A DNA stretch of 64,000 nucleotides from Cohnella ginsengisoli (lineage in GTDB: Bacteria > Bacillota > Bacilli > Paenibacillales > Paenibacillaceae): NCBI RefSeq assembly GCF_029525555.1, contig NZ_JAPDHZ010000003.1, forward strand, positions 2,046,001 to 2,110,000, written 5' to 3'. The position numbers and the translations under genes are program-made. Below the pieces are notes generated by a model, which was not told the origin of the DNA, made no database searches, and saw only the letters and a program-made list of their open reading frames with translations. Below, piece by piece: positions 10,127 to 20,407 of the stretch. Within the stretch, counting starts at the first letter, position 1; every line of letters begins with the position of its first letter.

Positions 10127-13100
10127 TCAGGCGCCGATGTCTGTTTCTACTGTCGTCTCCCCAGGGCGATAGACGGCCGTAAGGCGGCCCTCCCGGTCGA
10201 CCGCGAACAGCACCGAGCGCTCTCGTTCCAGCAGGAACGAATAAGTCGCTCCGGTCGAAGCGTCCTTCACCCGGACCGGCGTATCGTAGGCATACTCCGA
10301 GACGAATACGTACAGCGCCCCTTCTCCAAACGAAAGTTTGCGCCCGTAAACGCCCGGCAAATCGCCGCCCTCGAGCCACTCGAGCGCGGGCTTATAGCCT
10401 GCCGTCTCCAGCGCGTGCGCATACAGCGCCGCGATCGGCTCGCTGCGTTCGTTCAGCTCGACCGGCAGCGGGCACCAGAGGATACGGCCGATGCCGTAGA
10501 ACACGTCGACCACGGCGTCCGCTCCCGAGCCGGCGGCGCGGGCCGGCACTTCCTTGGCGACCTGCGCGATGCGCCGGCTGCCGTAGCTGACCGCGTAACG
10601 CTTGCCGCCGACGGCAAGCCGCTCCTCGCGCACGACGTTGGCGGGCTTCCGCTCGCCCAGCGTGTCCGCGAGACGGTCCGTGTGCCGCCAGTATGCATCA
10701 AGGCCCGCAGGTCCGGTGACGAGCAGCGTCGCGCCCGTCCGGCCGACGATGTCCAGCAGCGCGGCGTACGCCGTGTCGTCCACGTTATGCGCGGACGGCA
10801 GTATGATGAGCTTCGCCGGCTCGTCCAGCAGCGGCTTCAGGTCGTACTCGGACACGCCGCGGAACGGCACGTTCAGTTCATAGGACAATACGCGCGTCAG
10901 CTTCGTCGTCGCGTCGAAGGCCAGCTTGCGGTTGGACAGATCGTTCGAATACGGGAAGACGACCGCCACGTCCTCAAGCTCGCGGCCCTTGAACAGATCG
11001 CGCGTCGCTTCGATGAACGCGCCAAAGTCGTACGAGACGTCCGCCTCCGGCTTCTCCGTGCCGTCCGCGCGAAGAGCGCCGATATGCGACTCGTTCGCAT
11101 TGTCCATATAGAAGTTCGTATTCCAGATCCAGTGAATCGCGCCGGCGCCGCCCGCCGCGAAGGCGTAGGCGTACTTGCGCTCCAGCAGCGCCCTCAGCTC
11201 CTGCTCCGAGCGCTTGGCCAGCCCCTCGGGCGTCTCCACGTACATGATGCCGGTCTCCTGCACGACGTTCGGCTTGTCCGCCGTCTTGGCGAACACGCCG
11301 TCCCACAGCAGCTGATCGTTCAGCCACCAGGAATGCACCGTCGTGTAGTCGACCGCTTCCCCATAGAAGAACGGGGAAGGCCGCTGCGCGCCGAGCGCCT
11401 CGTCCTGGCCTACGGTCACGAGATGGTCCGGGCAAAGGTCCTTGATCGAGGCGACGAGTTGGCTCGCCCACCGGTTATGCATATCCATCGAGAACAGCGC
11501 GTAGTCGAGCCAGCGCGTTCCCTTTTCCCGCTATGCATGTCCTGCACGTCGAAGTTGATCTGCTCGGGCTCGGGAATCTCGGCCGAAGCGAAGTCCGGCA
11601 GCTCGCCCGGCGTCATGCCCCAGCGCTCGCGCAGGCGCGCGATCGTGCCGTGCCGCCGCTGCAGCCACTCGGCGAACGCCGCCCGCTCGAACGGATCGCG
11701 GCTCGAACGGGGACCGTCGGAGAAGATGCGGACCGGATCGAACATCGACGGCTCGTTGATCAGATCCCAGTCGACGTGCTTGGTGTCCCGGTGGCGGCTG
11801 ACGATCGAGCGAATGAACCGCTTCTGCGCTTCTACGCTGCGCGGGTCCAGATAAGGGTTGACGCCCTCCCAAGTCTCCGGCGTGAACGAGAAGAAGGTGA
11901 ACGTTACCTGCAGCCCGTGCTTCTTGGCCGTCAGCAAAAACGCGTCGATCGCGCGCAGCGCGTCCTCCGAGACGTGGCCGTCGACCTGCATGATGTTGCG
12001 GTAAGCCGTCCAGATGCCCGTACGAATCCAGTTGATGCCCGCGCGGCGCATCTGCGCCATGTCGCGGTCCCAGACCGATACGTTCGGGAGGAACAGGAAC
12101 TTGCGCGCGACGTCGCTCGTCATGTAGGTCATGCCGACGATCGGCAGCGGGCGTCCGTCCTGCTCGAAGTAATCGCGTCCGGCCCGGATTGGCGTGCCTT
12201 CGGCCAGCAGGGCCGGGTCCGCGCCCCAGAAGCCCTGCCGGAGATAGCGGACTTCGCCTTCCTCCGACTCGGCCCGGCAGGACACCCGGTAGAAGCCGTT
12301 TTGCACGTCCGTCGGCACCGGAATCCGCCATACGTCCAGCTCCCGGCCTACGTTCTCGCGAAGCGTCAGACGGAACGGTTCTTCGGCGCCCTCTTGTCCC
12401 TTCGTCTCCCGTTCGACCCGAAGGTCGAACGTCCACTTCAGGTTTCGGCCATCAGCCGAAGCGCCAGCCTCACCGCCAGCGGCGCCGCCGCGTCCGAGCG
12501 TCTGCGCCTGCAGCGTCAGCAGCGGACGCTCGTGCGCTTCATAGACCGCATAGCTTGGCTTCAGCCACAGCTCCGTCACGCCGCGCGCGCAGAACCGCGC
12601 CCAGCCCGCGAGGGCCTCCCAGCCGCCGCGCGCCGCGAACGCGCCGCCGAGCGGCTGGTTCACGAACAGCCAGCGGCTGCCGGCGAAGTCGCCCTTGGTG
12701 TTCTCCCACAGGACGACCGGCGCGGACCGCTCGCGTCCGTCGGCCGACATGCCCTTGAGCAGCGCGTACACGTGCGCGTCCATCGGGCCTGCCGAGCCCA
12801 TCTGATGCGGCAGGTCACTCGCTCTCGACACGTGCGGCACGAGGTTCCAAGTATCGGCGACGTCGAGCAGCGCCTCCTGTCCCGCGAACAGCGGGATATC
12901 CGCGTGGGAAGCGTGCCTCGTCACGGGATCGGCGGACACCCGCAGCATCTCGTGTATGCGAAGCTGGCGATGATAAGCCGTCTGCTCGGCTTCGACGAGC
13001 CAGGCGCCGTTTCTGCGGCGAACCGGCTTGCGGAACGGCGCGCCGCCGGCGCTAAGCAGACCGCCCCCGCGCTTCAGGTACGCGAGGATGTCTTCCCATG

Positions 13101-13272
13101 CGTCGACGGGAAAATACGGCGCGTGCAGCGATACGAAGCTGGCGCCCCCCGCATTGCGCAGGCGCTCGCCGAGTTCCTCCGCGTTCGCCACCTCGCCGAT
13201 CAGCTGCGCTTCCGCCTCCGACAGCGCCGGCGCGCCCGGAAACGCAGGGTCATAGAAAACGATGATTTTCAA
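10127..13272 (-). CDS. Clan GH-A glycoside hydrolase with N-terminal extension (frame-broken)
   Basis: About 1048 residues. Residues about 1-380: a beta-rich/Rossmann-like N-terminal part with no recognised name. From about 390: TIM barrel with INWIRTGIWTAYRN, WDLINEPS (NEP, acid/base Glu) and VVQETGIMY (candidate nucleophile Glu), followed by a GATase-like segment (KLIILPSAHNVDD) and a C-terminal beta domain, as in GH42 or related GH5/GH2-like enzymes. Exact family and substrate uncertain; beta-mannosidase or beta-galactosidase activity is inference. One base is missing in the run 11520-11529, where the frame must pass from ...MHSGK to ...WLDYALFSMDMHNRW. The TTG at 13272 has GAGG 7 nt upstream; starts at 13287 or 13329 (overlapping GH125) are possible. 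Confidence 0.75.
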
Positions 13273-13309
13273 CGAGTCCTCACTCAACGCTGCCTTCTCC
13301 CTCGCCCCC

Positions 13310-14635
13310 TTATCCATCGAGCAATCCATCCTTCATCGCGCGGTAGACGAGCTGCGAGAACAGGCTGTTGGACCAGGCGAACCACTTGCGCGTGAACACG
13401 GCCGGATCGTCGGCGTGGAAGCCCTCATGCATGAACCCCGTGTCTCCGTCCGTCGCTTCGAGCATCGCGATCATCTCCAGCTTTTCCTCGGCGGTCGACG
13501 CCGTGATGCCTTGCATGGACAGCGCCATGTGCCAGATGTAGTCCGGCGGCGTATGCGGGCTGCCGATGCCCCGCGCGACCTTGCCTTCGTAGTAGAACGG
13601 GTTTTCCTTGCTCAGCGCGAAGCGGCGCGTGTTCTGGTAGATCGGGTCGTCAGCGGACACGTAGCCCAGGTACGGGATGGACATAAGACCCGGCGTACCC
13701 GCGTCGTCCATCAGGCAGTAGTTGCCGTAGCCGTCAGTCTCGTAGGCGTAGATCGGTCCGAACTCGGGGTGACGGTAGATGCCGTATAGCTGAATGCCGT
13801 GATCGATGTCGGCTTCGAGCGCCTTCAGCTCGGCCAGCAGCGCCATGTCGCGGAACACCCACTCGGCGAACTCCTGCATATGACGCAGCGCGACGACGGC
13901 GAACATGTTGCCCGGAATATTGTAGTGGAAATCGCAGGCGTCGTCGCTCGAGCGGAAGCCGGACCAGACCATGCCCGTGTAATTGACCGGCATGCCCAAC
14001 CCGTTATTGCGAAGGGAATCCGTCGGGATGCCGTTGTTGCGCGTGAAGCGGTACGGGGACTGCTCGAAATGGCGCTGCTCGGTTTTGAACAGGTCGACGA
14101 TCAGGCGCATCGCCTGCTTGAAGCCCGCGTCGAATACGTCCGCGCGCCCGGTCTCTTTCCAGTACAGGTATGCGAGACGCATCGAGAAGCACAGCGAGTC
14201 GATCTCGAACTTGCGCTCCCACACCCACGGCGACATCTCGGTGACGTCCGTCGTGTTCCAGTGCCAGTCGTTGGCGGATTCGTTAAACGCGTTCGCGTAA
14301 GGGTCGATCTGGATGTAGGCAATGTGGCGGCGGATGAGGCCCGCGATGATGCGCTGCAAGTCGGCATCGTCCTTGGCGAGCGGCACGTAGTGGACGACCT
14401 GCTCGACGGAATCCCGCAGCCAGGAGGCCGGGATGTCGCCGGTGATGACGAACGTCGTGCCGTCGTCCAGCAGCTTGGTCGTCGTTTCGAGCGTGTTCGG
14501 GAAGCAGTTTTTGAAGAGCCGGAGCAGCTTCGGACGGTGCGCGAGCCGCTGCTCGGCTTCGGCCAGCACGTCCCGCACGGCCGCCGGCAGCGTCAGCTTC
14601 GGCATCGCGATCTGTGGCAATCTGAATTGTTCCAT
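13310..14635 (-). CDS. GH125 exo-alpha-1,6-mannosidase
   Basis: 441-residue (alpha/alpha)6-type protein of the former DUF1237, now GH125, a metal-independent inverting exo-alpha-1,6-mannosidase family. Signs: FVITGDIPASWLRDS near residue 60, IQIDPYANAFNESANDWHWNTTD, RFTRNNGIPTDSLRNNGLGMPVNYTGMVWSGFRSSDD (quoted in part), and the end HEGFHADDPAVFTRKWFAWSNSLF. No signal peptide. The ATG at 14635 is chosen; an in-frame TTG at 14644 is closer to the GGGG stretch and may be used. Together with two GH38 enzymes it suggests stepwise removal of alpha-linked mannose. Confidence 0.9.
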   Translation of the reverse strand: MEQFRLPQIAMPKLTLPAAVRDVLAEAEQRLAHRPKLLRLFKNCFPNTLETTTKLLDDGTTFVITGDIPASWLRDSVEQVVHYVPLAKDDADLQRIIAGLIRRHIAYIQIDPYANAFNESANDWHWNTTDVTEMSPWVWERKFEIDSLCFSMRLAYLYWKETGRADVFDAGFKQAMRLIVDLFKTEQRHFEQSPYRFTRNNGIPTDSLRNNGLGMPVNYTGMVWSGFRSSDDACDFHYNIPGNMFAVVALRHMQEFAEWVFRDMALLAELKALEADIDHGIQLYGIYRHPEFGPIYAYETDGYGNYCLMDDAGTPGLMSIPYLGYVSADDPIYQNTRRFALSKENPFYYEGKVARGIGSPHTPPDYIWHMALSMQGITASTAEEKLEMIAMLEATDGDTGFMHEGFHADDPAVFTRKWFAWSNSLFSQLVYRAMKDGLLDG

Positions 14636-14815
14636 GGCAGGCAAGACCCCGCTTCTATGTGATTTAACGAGCTAAATTAACGTTATAAAGCATTACCGCC
14701 GCCTGACCGTGAACCACCGATCCGACCGAGATAACAAGCCGCCGCTGAGAGAAGACGCACGCATCGTTATCCAGTCACGTATCATTAAATAGTTCAGAGC
14801 GGCCGGTGGCGTATG

Positions 14816-14838
14816 TTAGCGGCATTCCGTGCCGCTAA
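14816..14838. repeat. Perfect inverted repeat between GH38 and GH125 genes
   Basis: TTAGCGGCA, 5-nt loop TTCCG, TGCCGCTAA. No T run follows on either strand, so it is an mRNA processing/stability hairpin or an operator rather than an ordinary terminator. It sits in the 268-nt gap 14636-14903, which otherwise holds no gene. Confidence 0.7.
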
Positions 14839-14903
14839 TGGGCCCGGAGCGGCGCGTTCGCGCATCCCTATCCCGCTGCATACCGCCGATCCCGCACGAT
14901 ACA

Positions 14904-17900
14904 TTAGCGATCTAAAAGCTTAACGGTCTTAATCTCAAACGGCGCGAACGACAGCGCGATCCGGCCGTCCTCGGCCGCAAGTGTCTCCCCGTTCGCCTCG
15001 AGCGCGTCCGACAGCACGGCGCGCGCGAACGGACGGGGCCAGTTCAGCACCGCGGTGCCGCGGCCGCCGGACGATTCGTACAGGCGCAGCACGATACCGT
15101 CGCCGTCTTCGGCAGGCTTGACCGAGTCGAGCACGACATGCTCGCTCTCGAACGGCAGCAGCGCACCGGCCGCCGGGAGCGAACCGCTCTGACGATCGGC
15201 CATAAGCACGGCGTCCTCGGCGTTCAGCTCCGCAGCGCGGCGCAGCGTATGCGCGGTCCGCCAATCGCCTTCGTGCGGATAAAGCGAGTAGGTGAATTCG
15301 TGCTCGCCCAGATCCGCGGTGACGTCCGGCCACTTGGGGGCGCGGAGCAGGGACAGGCGGATCGTCGTACCCTGGACGTCGTAGCCGTATTTGCAGTCGT
15401 TCAGCAGGCTGACGCCGTAGCCGTGCTCAGACACGTCGACGAACCGGTGGCCGCATACTTCGTATTGGGCCTGCTCCCAGCTCGTGTTGCGATGCGTCGG
15501 ACGCTCGAGCGCGCCGTATGGAATCTCGTACGTCGCCTTGCTCGCGACGACGTCGATCGGGAAGCCGACCTTCAGCAGCTTGTGCGCCTCGTTCCAGACG
15601 ACGCGGGTGCGGAAGTCGATGCGCCGGTCGCCATGGTAGAAAACGACGTCCTGACTGATCTCCGACTGATGGAGCCGCCAGCGGAACCGCAGCACGTCCA
15701 TCGTCTCCCCTTGCAGCGCGACGCTCTTCTCCAGCAGTTCGGCTTCGCCGGCCGGCTGCAACTCGTAGCGCTCGTCGATGTCCCAGGCGTCCCACAGCGT
15801 CGGACGGTCGTGGTAGAAGCCGAAGCGGTTCGCGGCTTCGCCGCCCTTCACGATCTCCCGTCCGGCCGCCTTGTCGAACAGGCTGACGATCTCGCCCCGC
15901 GCGTTGAACCGAACGCGGTAGACTTCGGTCTCCCAGCTGTCGCCAAGCGTGCGCGCCCTGGCGTCCGCAGCCGCCGCGCCTGCGTCACCCCGCTCGCGCA
16001 GCCAGATCGTCTTATAGCCGAACGCCGGCACCGCCGGCACGCGCACGGCCAGACGATCCTCGCCAACGGCATCGGCGGTCAACCGGCGTCCTTCCGAATC
16101 GAACGCGGCCAGCGCGCTCGCGGACGATCCCGCCACCGTCAATGCCGCCTGCACGTCCCGCGCCCAGCCAAGTCCGTTAAATACAACGTACGGCACGCCT
16201 TCTCCCGCCGTCGTATCGATGCCTCCTGCGAGCGCCGGCAGGATCTCGTTCAGGCTATCGCGTCCCTTTTCAAAAATCGTCCCGTATTCCTTCTCCGAGG
16301 TCACGTACGCTTCGGTAATCGCCGACCCCGGGATGATGTCGTGGAACTGGTTGAGCAAAATCAGCTTCCAGCCTTCGTGCAGTTCGCTCCGCAGCCGTCC
16401 GTCCAGGCCGGCGTCCAGCCGAGGCAGCGCAAGCGCGTGCCACAGCTCGGCCTCGCGGTATAGCACCTCGGCTTTGCGGTTGCTGCGCTTGTTGCGGCCG
16501 TGGGTCGTGTACGTCCCGCGGTGCAGCTCGAGATACAGATCGCCGTGCCATTCCGGCACCTCGTCCCGCTTCTCCTCTGCGCCCGCGAAAAAATCTGCGG
16601 CCGTGCTGTGCTTGCTCGCCGGCTGGCCGACCATCAGGTCCGAGCGGTCGACGTACTCGAGCATCTCGCGCGTCACGCCGCCGCCCCCATCGCCATGCCC
16701 GTACAGCAGCATCTGCTCGGGATAGACGTCCTTTTGCCGGTACGATTGCCAGTGGTCGTGAATGTCCTTCGGCGTCGTGTGCTCGTTGATGCCATGGTTC
16801 AGGTAAGACAGCATCGGCGTGCCGTCGATGCCGACCCAGCGGAACAAATCGTAAGGGAACACGTTCGTGTCGTTCCAATTCAGCTTGGTTGTCATGAAAT
16901 AGCGGACGCCGCCGTGCTTCAGAATCTGGGGCAGGGACGCGCAGTAGCCGAACGTATCCGGCAGCCACTCGATGTCCGAGACGCGTCCGAATTCTTCTTG
17001 GTAAAAACGCTGGCCGTACAGCATCTGCCGCATGAGCGATTCCCCGCTCGGGATGTTCAAATCGGGCTCGACGTACATGCCCCCGACAAGCTCCCAGCGG
17101 CCCTCGGCGATCCGCGACTTCACCCGCCCGTACAGCTCCGGATCGTTGTTCTTCAGAAATTCGAACAGCAGCGGCTGGCTCTGCGCGTACCGGAAGTCCG
17201 GATACTCCCGCATGAGCGCGTCCACCGTCGAGAACGTCCGGCTCGTCTTGCGCACCGTCTCCCGTACCGGCCAGAGCCAGGCGACGTCGATATGCGACTG
17301 CCCGACCATGTGCTGGACGCCTTCGGCGTTGCCGCCCACCGCGCGAACCTCGTCCCCCAATCGCGCCTCGATGTCTGCAACCGCCGTACCTTCGCGGATA
17401 TCCCCTTCGCTCAAGGATACATACGAATCCATCGCTCGAAGCAGCGCTTCAAGCAGCCGCGCCCTGCGGAAGTCCGTTTCCGGCAGCAGTACGGCCGAAT
17501 CGCGCACGACCGTCGCCGCGTACAGGAGGCGCTGGACCGGTTCGTTCGCCAGCACAAGCTCGCTGCGGATCGCGGCGATCGGCGGCTGTATGACCGCCTG
17601 TCGGTTGAGCGGATCGACGGGCTCGGGGATCGGGTCGTACAACTCGATCGCAAGCTCCGGCGACGTGCCGACGCGAGCGGCGTCGAGCGTTACGAACGTA
17701 TGGTTGCGATCAAGCCCTTGAAACGAAGCGCCGTTGACGCGGAGCAGCCCCTCGCCGCCGGATTCGAATATGAGCCCGACGGTACCGCCCGACGCGATCC
17801 AGTCTCCGGGCAGCTCCAGCTTTTTGCGAAAAAAGTAAGTGTTCCCCTGCTTGCTCGGAAACGGGGCAAGTCCCTCCGTCTTATAGGGAGCGCGCTCCTC

Positions 17901-18032
17901 ATACTGCCCCGGCAGCACGTAGGTCGCCCGGTCGATCGCCCAACCGCTCACTTCCGCCCGTTCCAGCCATTGTGCCTCGGACAGCTCGCGAAGGAAACGG
18001 CGCAGACGTTCCAATAGGTCTTTTGCGTTCAT
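14904..18032 (-). CDS. GH38 alpha-mannosidase, second copy
   Basis: 1042-residue alpha-mannosidase of the long GH38 type: N-terminal beta domain (residues 1-235), catalytic domain opening with GQSHIDVAWLWP (metal His/Asp, about residue 243), EWLPDTFGYCASLPQIL with the nucleophile Asp, then LLNQFHDIIPGSAI with metal-site His. Unlike the first GH38 copy it has the long N-terminal domain, so the two copies are different subfamilies and probably differ in linkage or chain-length preference. No signal peptide. ATG at 18032 with GGAGG upstream; it overlaps the GH3 stop by 4 nt (ATGA), so the two are translationally coupled. Confidence 0.95.
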   Translation of the reverse strand: MNAKDLLERLRRFLRELSEAQWLERAEVSGWAIDRATYVLPGQYEERAPYKTEGLAPFPSKQGNTYFFRKKLELPGDWIASGGTVGLIFESGGEGLLRVNGASFQGLDRNHTFVTLDAARVGTSPELAIELYDPIPEPVDPLNRQAVIQPPIAAIRSELVLANEPVQRLLYAATVVRDSAVLLPETDFRRARLLEALLRAMDSYVSLSEGDIREGTAVADIEARLGDEVRAVGGNAEGVQHMVGQSHIDVAWLWPVRETVRKTSRTFSTVDALMREYPDFRYAQSQPLLFEFLKNNDPELYGRVKSRIAEGRWELVGGMYVEPDLNIPSGESLMRQMLYGQRFYQEEFGRVSDIEWLPDTFGYCASLPQILKHGGVRYFMTTKLNWNDTNVFPYDLFRWVGIDGTPMLSYLNHGINEHTTPKDIHDHWQSYRQKDVYPEQMLLYGHGDGGGGVTREMLEYVDRSDLMVGQPASKHSTAADFFAGAEEKRDEVPEWHGDLYLELHRGTYTTHGRNKRSNRKAEVLYREAELWHALALPRLDAGLDGRLRSELHEGWKLILLNQFHDIIPGSAITEAYVTSEKEYGTIFEKGRDSLNEILPALAGGIDTTAGEGVPYVVFNGLGWARDVQAALTVAGSSASALAAFDSEGRRLTADAVGEDRLAVRVPAVPAFGYKTIWLRERGDAGAAAADARARTLGDSWETEVYRVRFNARGEIVSLFDKAAGREIVKGGEAANRFGFYHDRPTLWDAWDIDERYELQPAGEAELLEKSVALQGETMDVLRFRWRLHQSEISQDVVFYHGDRRIDFRTRVVWNEAHKLLKVGFPIDVVASKATYEIPYGALERPTHRNTSWEQAQYEVCGHRFVDVSEHGYGVSLLNDCKYGYDVQGTTIRLSLLRAPKWPDVTADLGEHEFTYSLYPHEGDWRTAHTLRRAAELNAEDAVLMADRQSGSLPAAGALLPFESEHVVLDSVKPAEDGDGIVLRLYESSGGRGTAVLNWPRPFARAVLSDALEANGETLAAEDGRIALSFAPFEIKTVKLLDR

Positions 18033-20341
18033 CGGTTTCCGTCCTCCTTGACGAGCAGATCGGCTGCCAGCGTGTCGGCCGAATGCCGCCCGACCAGCAC
18101 CTTGAAGCGTCCGGGCTCGACGACCCGCTCGTAAGCCGGGCCTACGTATTCAAGCTGTTCTCTCCCTACCCGAAACTGCACGGTACGCGTCTCTCCTGGC
18201 GCCAATCCAATCTTCTCGAAGCCTTTCAGCTCCAGCGCAGGCCGCGTGACCGCGCTCGCGACATCGGAGATATACAACTGCACGACCTCGGAACCCGCGA
18301 CGCCGCCCGCGTTGGTCACATCAACGGAGACGATCGCTTCTTCATCGGGTCCGATCGCGGCGGGCGTCACCGTCAGGTTGGCATATTCGTAGTTCGTGTA
18401 ACTGAGCCCGTAGCCGAACGGATACTGGGGCTTCAAATCGCTCTCCAGGTACCGCTTGCCCCGCGAGCGCTTGCCGTTATAATACACGGGCAGCTGCCCG
18501 ACATCCTTCGGAATCGATATCGTAAGGCGTCCGGACGGATTGACTTCGCCGAACAGAATGTCGGCGATCGCGCGCCCGCCCTCCTGCCCAGGATACCACG
18601 CTTCGAGGATCGCATCCGCATTCGCGTCGATCCACGGCTCCGCAATCGGCCGTCCGTTAATATAGACGACGATAAGTCGCTTGCCGAGCTTGCGAATCTC
18701 CTGGATCAGCTCGAGCTGCACGCCCGAGAGCCGCAGCGACATGCGGTCGATGCCTTCGCCGCAGTCCATGTCGTTCCAGCCGTCTTCGGTCACTTTGGAA
18801 GCCCCGGTACGAAGGTCGATCGTGCCGTCGCCAAAGTCCCGCGCGCTGGAGCCGCCGACCACCATGACGACGATGTCCGCCTGCTTCGCCGTCTCAAGCG
18901 CCAGCGGAAACCCGTCCCGGTCTTCGCCGCGGATCCGGCAGCCCGGCGCGTACAGCACGCGCTCGGCCCCAAGCTTGGCGCGAATGCCCGCGAGCACCGT
19001 GGCGACCTTGTCCGCCGGCTGGGGCGACGTGTAGTCTCCCAGCTGGTTGTAGCCGTGGTCTGCGTTCGGACCGATGACCGCGACCATGCCGCCGCCCGCA
19101 GCGTCCAGCGGCAGTGCGCCGCCCTCGTTCTTCAGCAGCACGACGCCTTCGGCCGCCAGCTGCCGCGCCAGCGCGACATGCGCGTCCGCGCCGATCGCGT
19201 CGGCGGCGAGCTGCGCATCTACGTAAGGTCGCTCGAACAGGCCGAGCTTGAACTTGAGCGTCAGGACGCGCACGACCGCCCGGTCCAGCGCCGCCTCGTT
19301 CAACTTGCCCTCGCTCAGCGCTTGCAGCAGATAACGCCCGAACATTTCGCCCGACATTTCCATATCGATGCCGGCTTCGAGCGCGCGTACGGCGGCTTCC
19401 ATGCCGTCTTCCGCCGTGTCGTGCCCCGCCGCGAGCATGTCGATCGCGCCGCAGTCGGTGATGATCATGCCGTCGAAGCCCCAATCCCGGACCAGCACCT
19501 CGTCCAGCAGCTTCGCGTTGGTCGTGCACGGGACGCCGTCGATCTCGTTGTAAGCCGGCATAATCGACGCGGCGCCCGCCTCGACGGCTTTGCGGAACGG
19601 ATGCAGATCGACTTCGAGCAGCTCGCGCCAGCCCATATGGACGGGCCCGGCATTGCGGCCGCCCTCCGAGCTGCCGTAGCCGACGAAGTGCTTCAGCGTC
19701 ACGGCGACGCTGTCCGGCGCATCGAGACGCTCGCCCTGCATGCCTTCGACGGCAGCGACAGCCAGCTGGCCGACCAGATACGGATCCTCGCCGAAGCACT
19801 CCTCCGTCCGGCCCCACCGGGGATCGCGGACGATGTCCAGCACCGGCGAATACGTGACCGCGCCGCCTTGGGCGCGCGTCTCCTTCGCCACCGCGCGGCA
19901 CATCTCGCGGTACAGATCGACGTTCCAGGCGCTGCCGATCGACAGCGGCACGGGAAATACCGTCGCGCCGATCGCCATATGGCCGTGCGAGCACTCCTCG
20001 CCGATCAGCAGCGGAATGCCGAGCCGCGAGCGCTCGATCGCATAGCGCTGAATCTCGTTGACGGCCTCCGCGCCCTGAACGGGCGACAGACCCGTCTCCA
20101 GCGTAACGCCGGTCCACGGGTCCGCGCGCAGCGTGCCGTACAGCGAGCCAACGCCGCCGCGGGCGACCTGCGCCTTGAACGTCTCCTTCATGACGACGTT
20201 CCCGCCTTTATGTTCATAGGCCTGCCAGCCGAACGGCTGCACGAGCTGGCCGACCTTTTCTTCCGCCGTCATCTGCCGAAGCAGCAGCTCCGCGCGTACG
20301 CGGGGCGGCTTCGTCGGGTCCTTGTAATCCATGCTTTTCAC
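18029..20341 (-). CDS. GH3 family beta-glycosidase
   Basis: 770 residues with the full GH3 layout: (alpha/beta)8 domain with GVTLETGLSPVQG, KHFVGYGSSEGGRN and MIITDCGAIDML (nucleophile Asp near residue 295); alpha/beta sandwich domain (LLKNEGGALPLD, VAVIGPNAD); C-terminal fibronectin-III-like domain (YPFGYGLSYTNYEY, then SEVVQLYISD). Likely beta-glucosidase or related exo-beta-glycosidase; substrate not readable. No signal peptide, so it should act on imported oligosaccharides. The start codon is GTG with GAGCGGG upstream. Confidence 0.92.
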   Translation of the reverse strand: MKSMDYKDPTKPPRVRAELLLRQMTAEEKVGQLVQPFGWQAYEHKGGNVVMKETFKAQVARGGVGSLYGTLRADPWTGVTLETGLSPVQGAEAVNEIQRYAIERSRLGIPLLIGEECSHGHMAIGATVFPVPLSIGSAWNVDLYREMCRAVAKETRAQGGAVTYSPVLDIVRDPRWGRTEECFGEDPYLVGQLAVAAVEGMQGERLDAPDSVAVTLKHFVGYGSSEGGRNAGPVHMGWRELLEVDLHPFRKAVEAGAASIMPAYNEIDGVPCTTNAKLLDEVLVRDWGFDGMIITDCGAIDMLAAGHDTAEDGMEAAVRALEAGIDMEMSGEMFGRYLLQALSEGKLNEAALDRAVVRVLTLKFKLGLFERPYVDAQLAADAIGADAHVALARQLAAEGVVLLKNEGGALPLDAAGGGMVAVIGPNADHGYNQLGDYTSPQPADKVATVLAGIRAKLGAERVLYAPGCRIRGEDRDGFPLALETAKQADIVVMVVGGSSARDFGDGTIDLRTGASKVTEDGWNDMDCGEGIDRMSLRLSGVQLELIQEIRKLGKRLIVVYINGRPIAEPWIDANADAILEAWYPGQEGGRAIADILFGEVNPSGRLTISIPKDVGQLPVYYNGKRSRGKRYLESDLKPQYPFGYGLSYTNYEYANLTVTPAAIGPDEEAIVSVDVTNAGGVAGSEVVQLYISDVASAVTRPALELKGFEKIGLAPGETRTVQFRVGREQLEYVGPAYERVVEPGRFKVLVGRHSADTLAADLLVKEDGNR

Positions 20342-20407
20342 ATCCCGCTCGTTCTTTAAATCCTGCTTATTACTTACGCAAAGCGAATTCTCGTACGCAA
20401 ATCCCGC

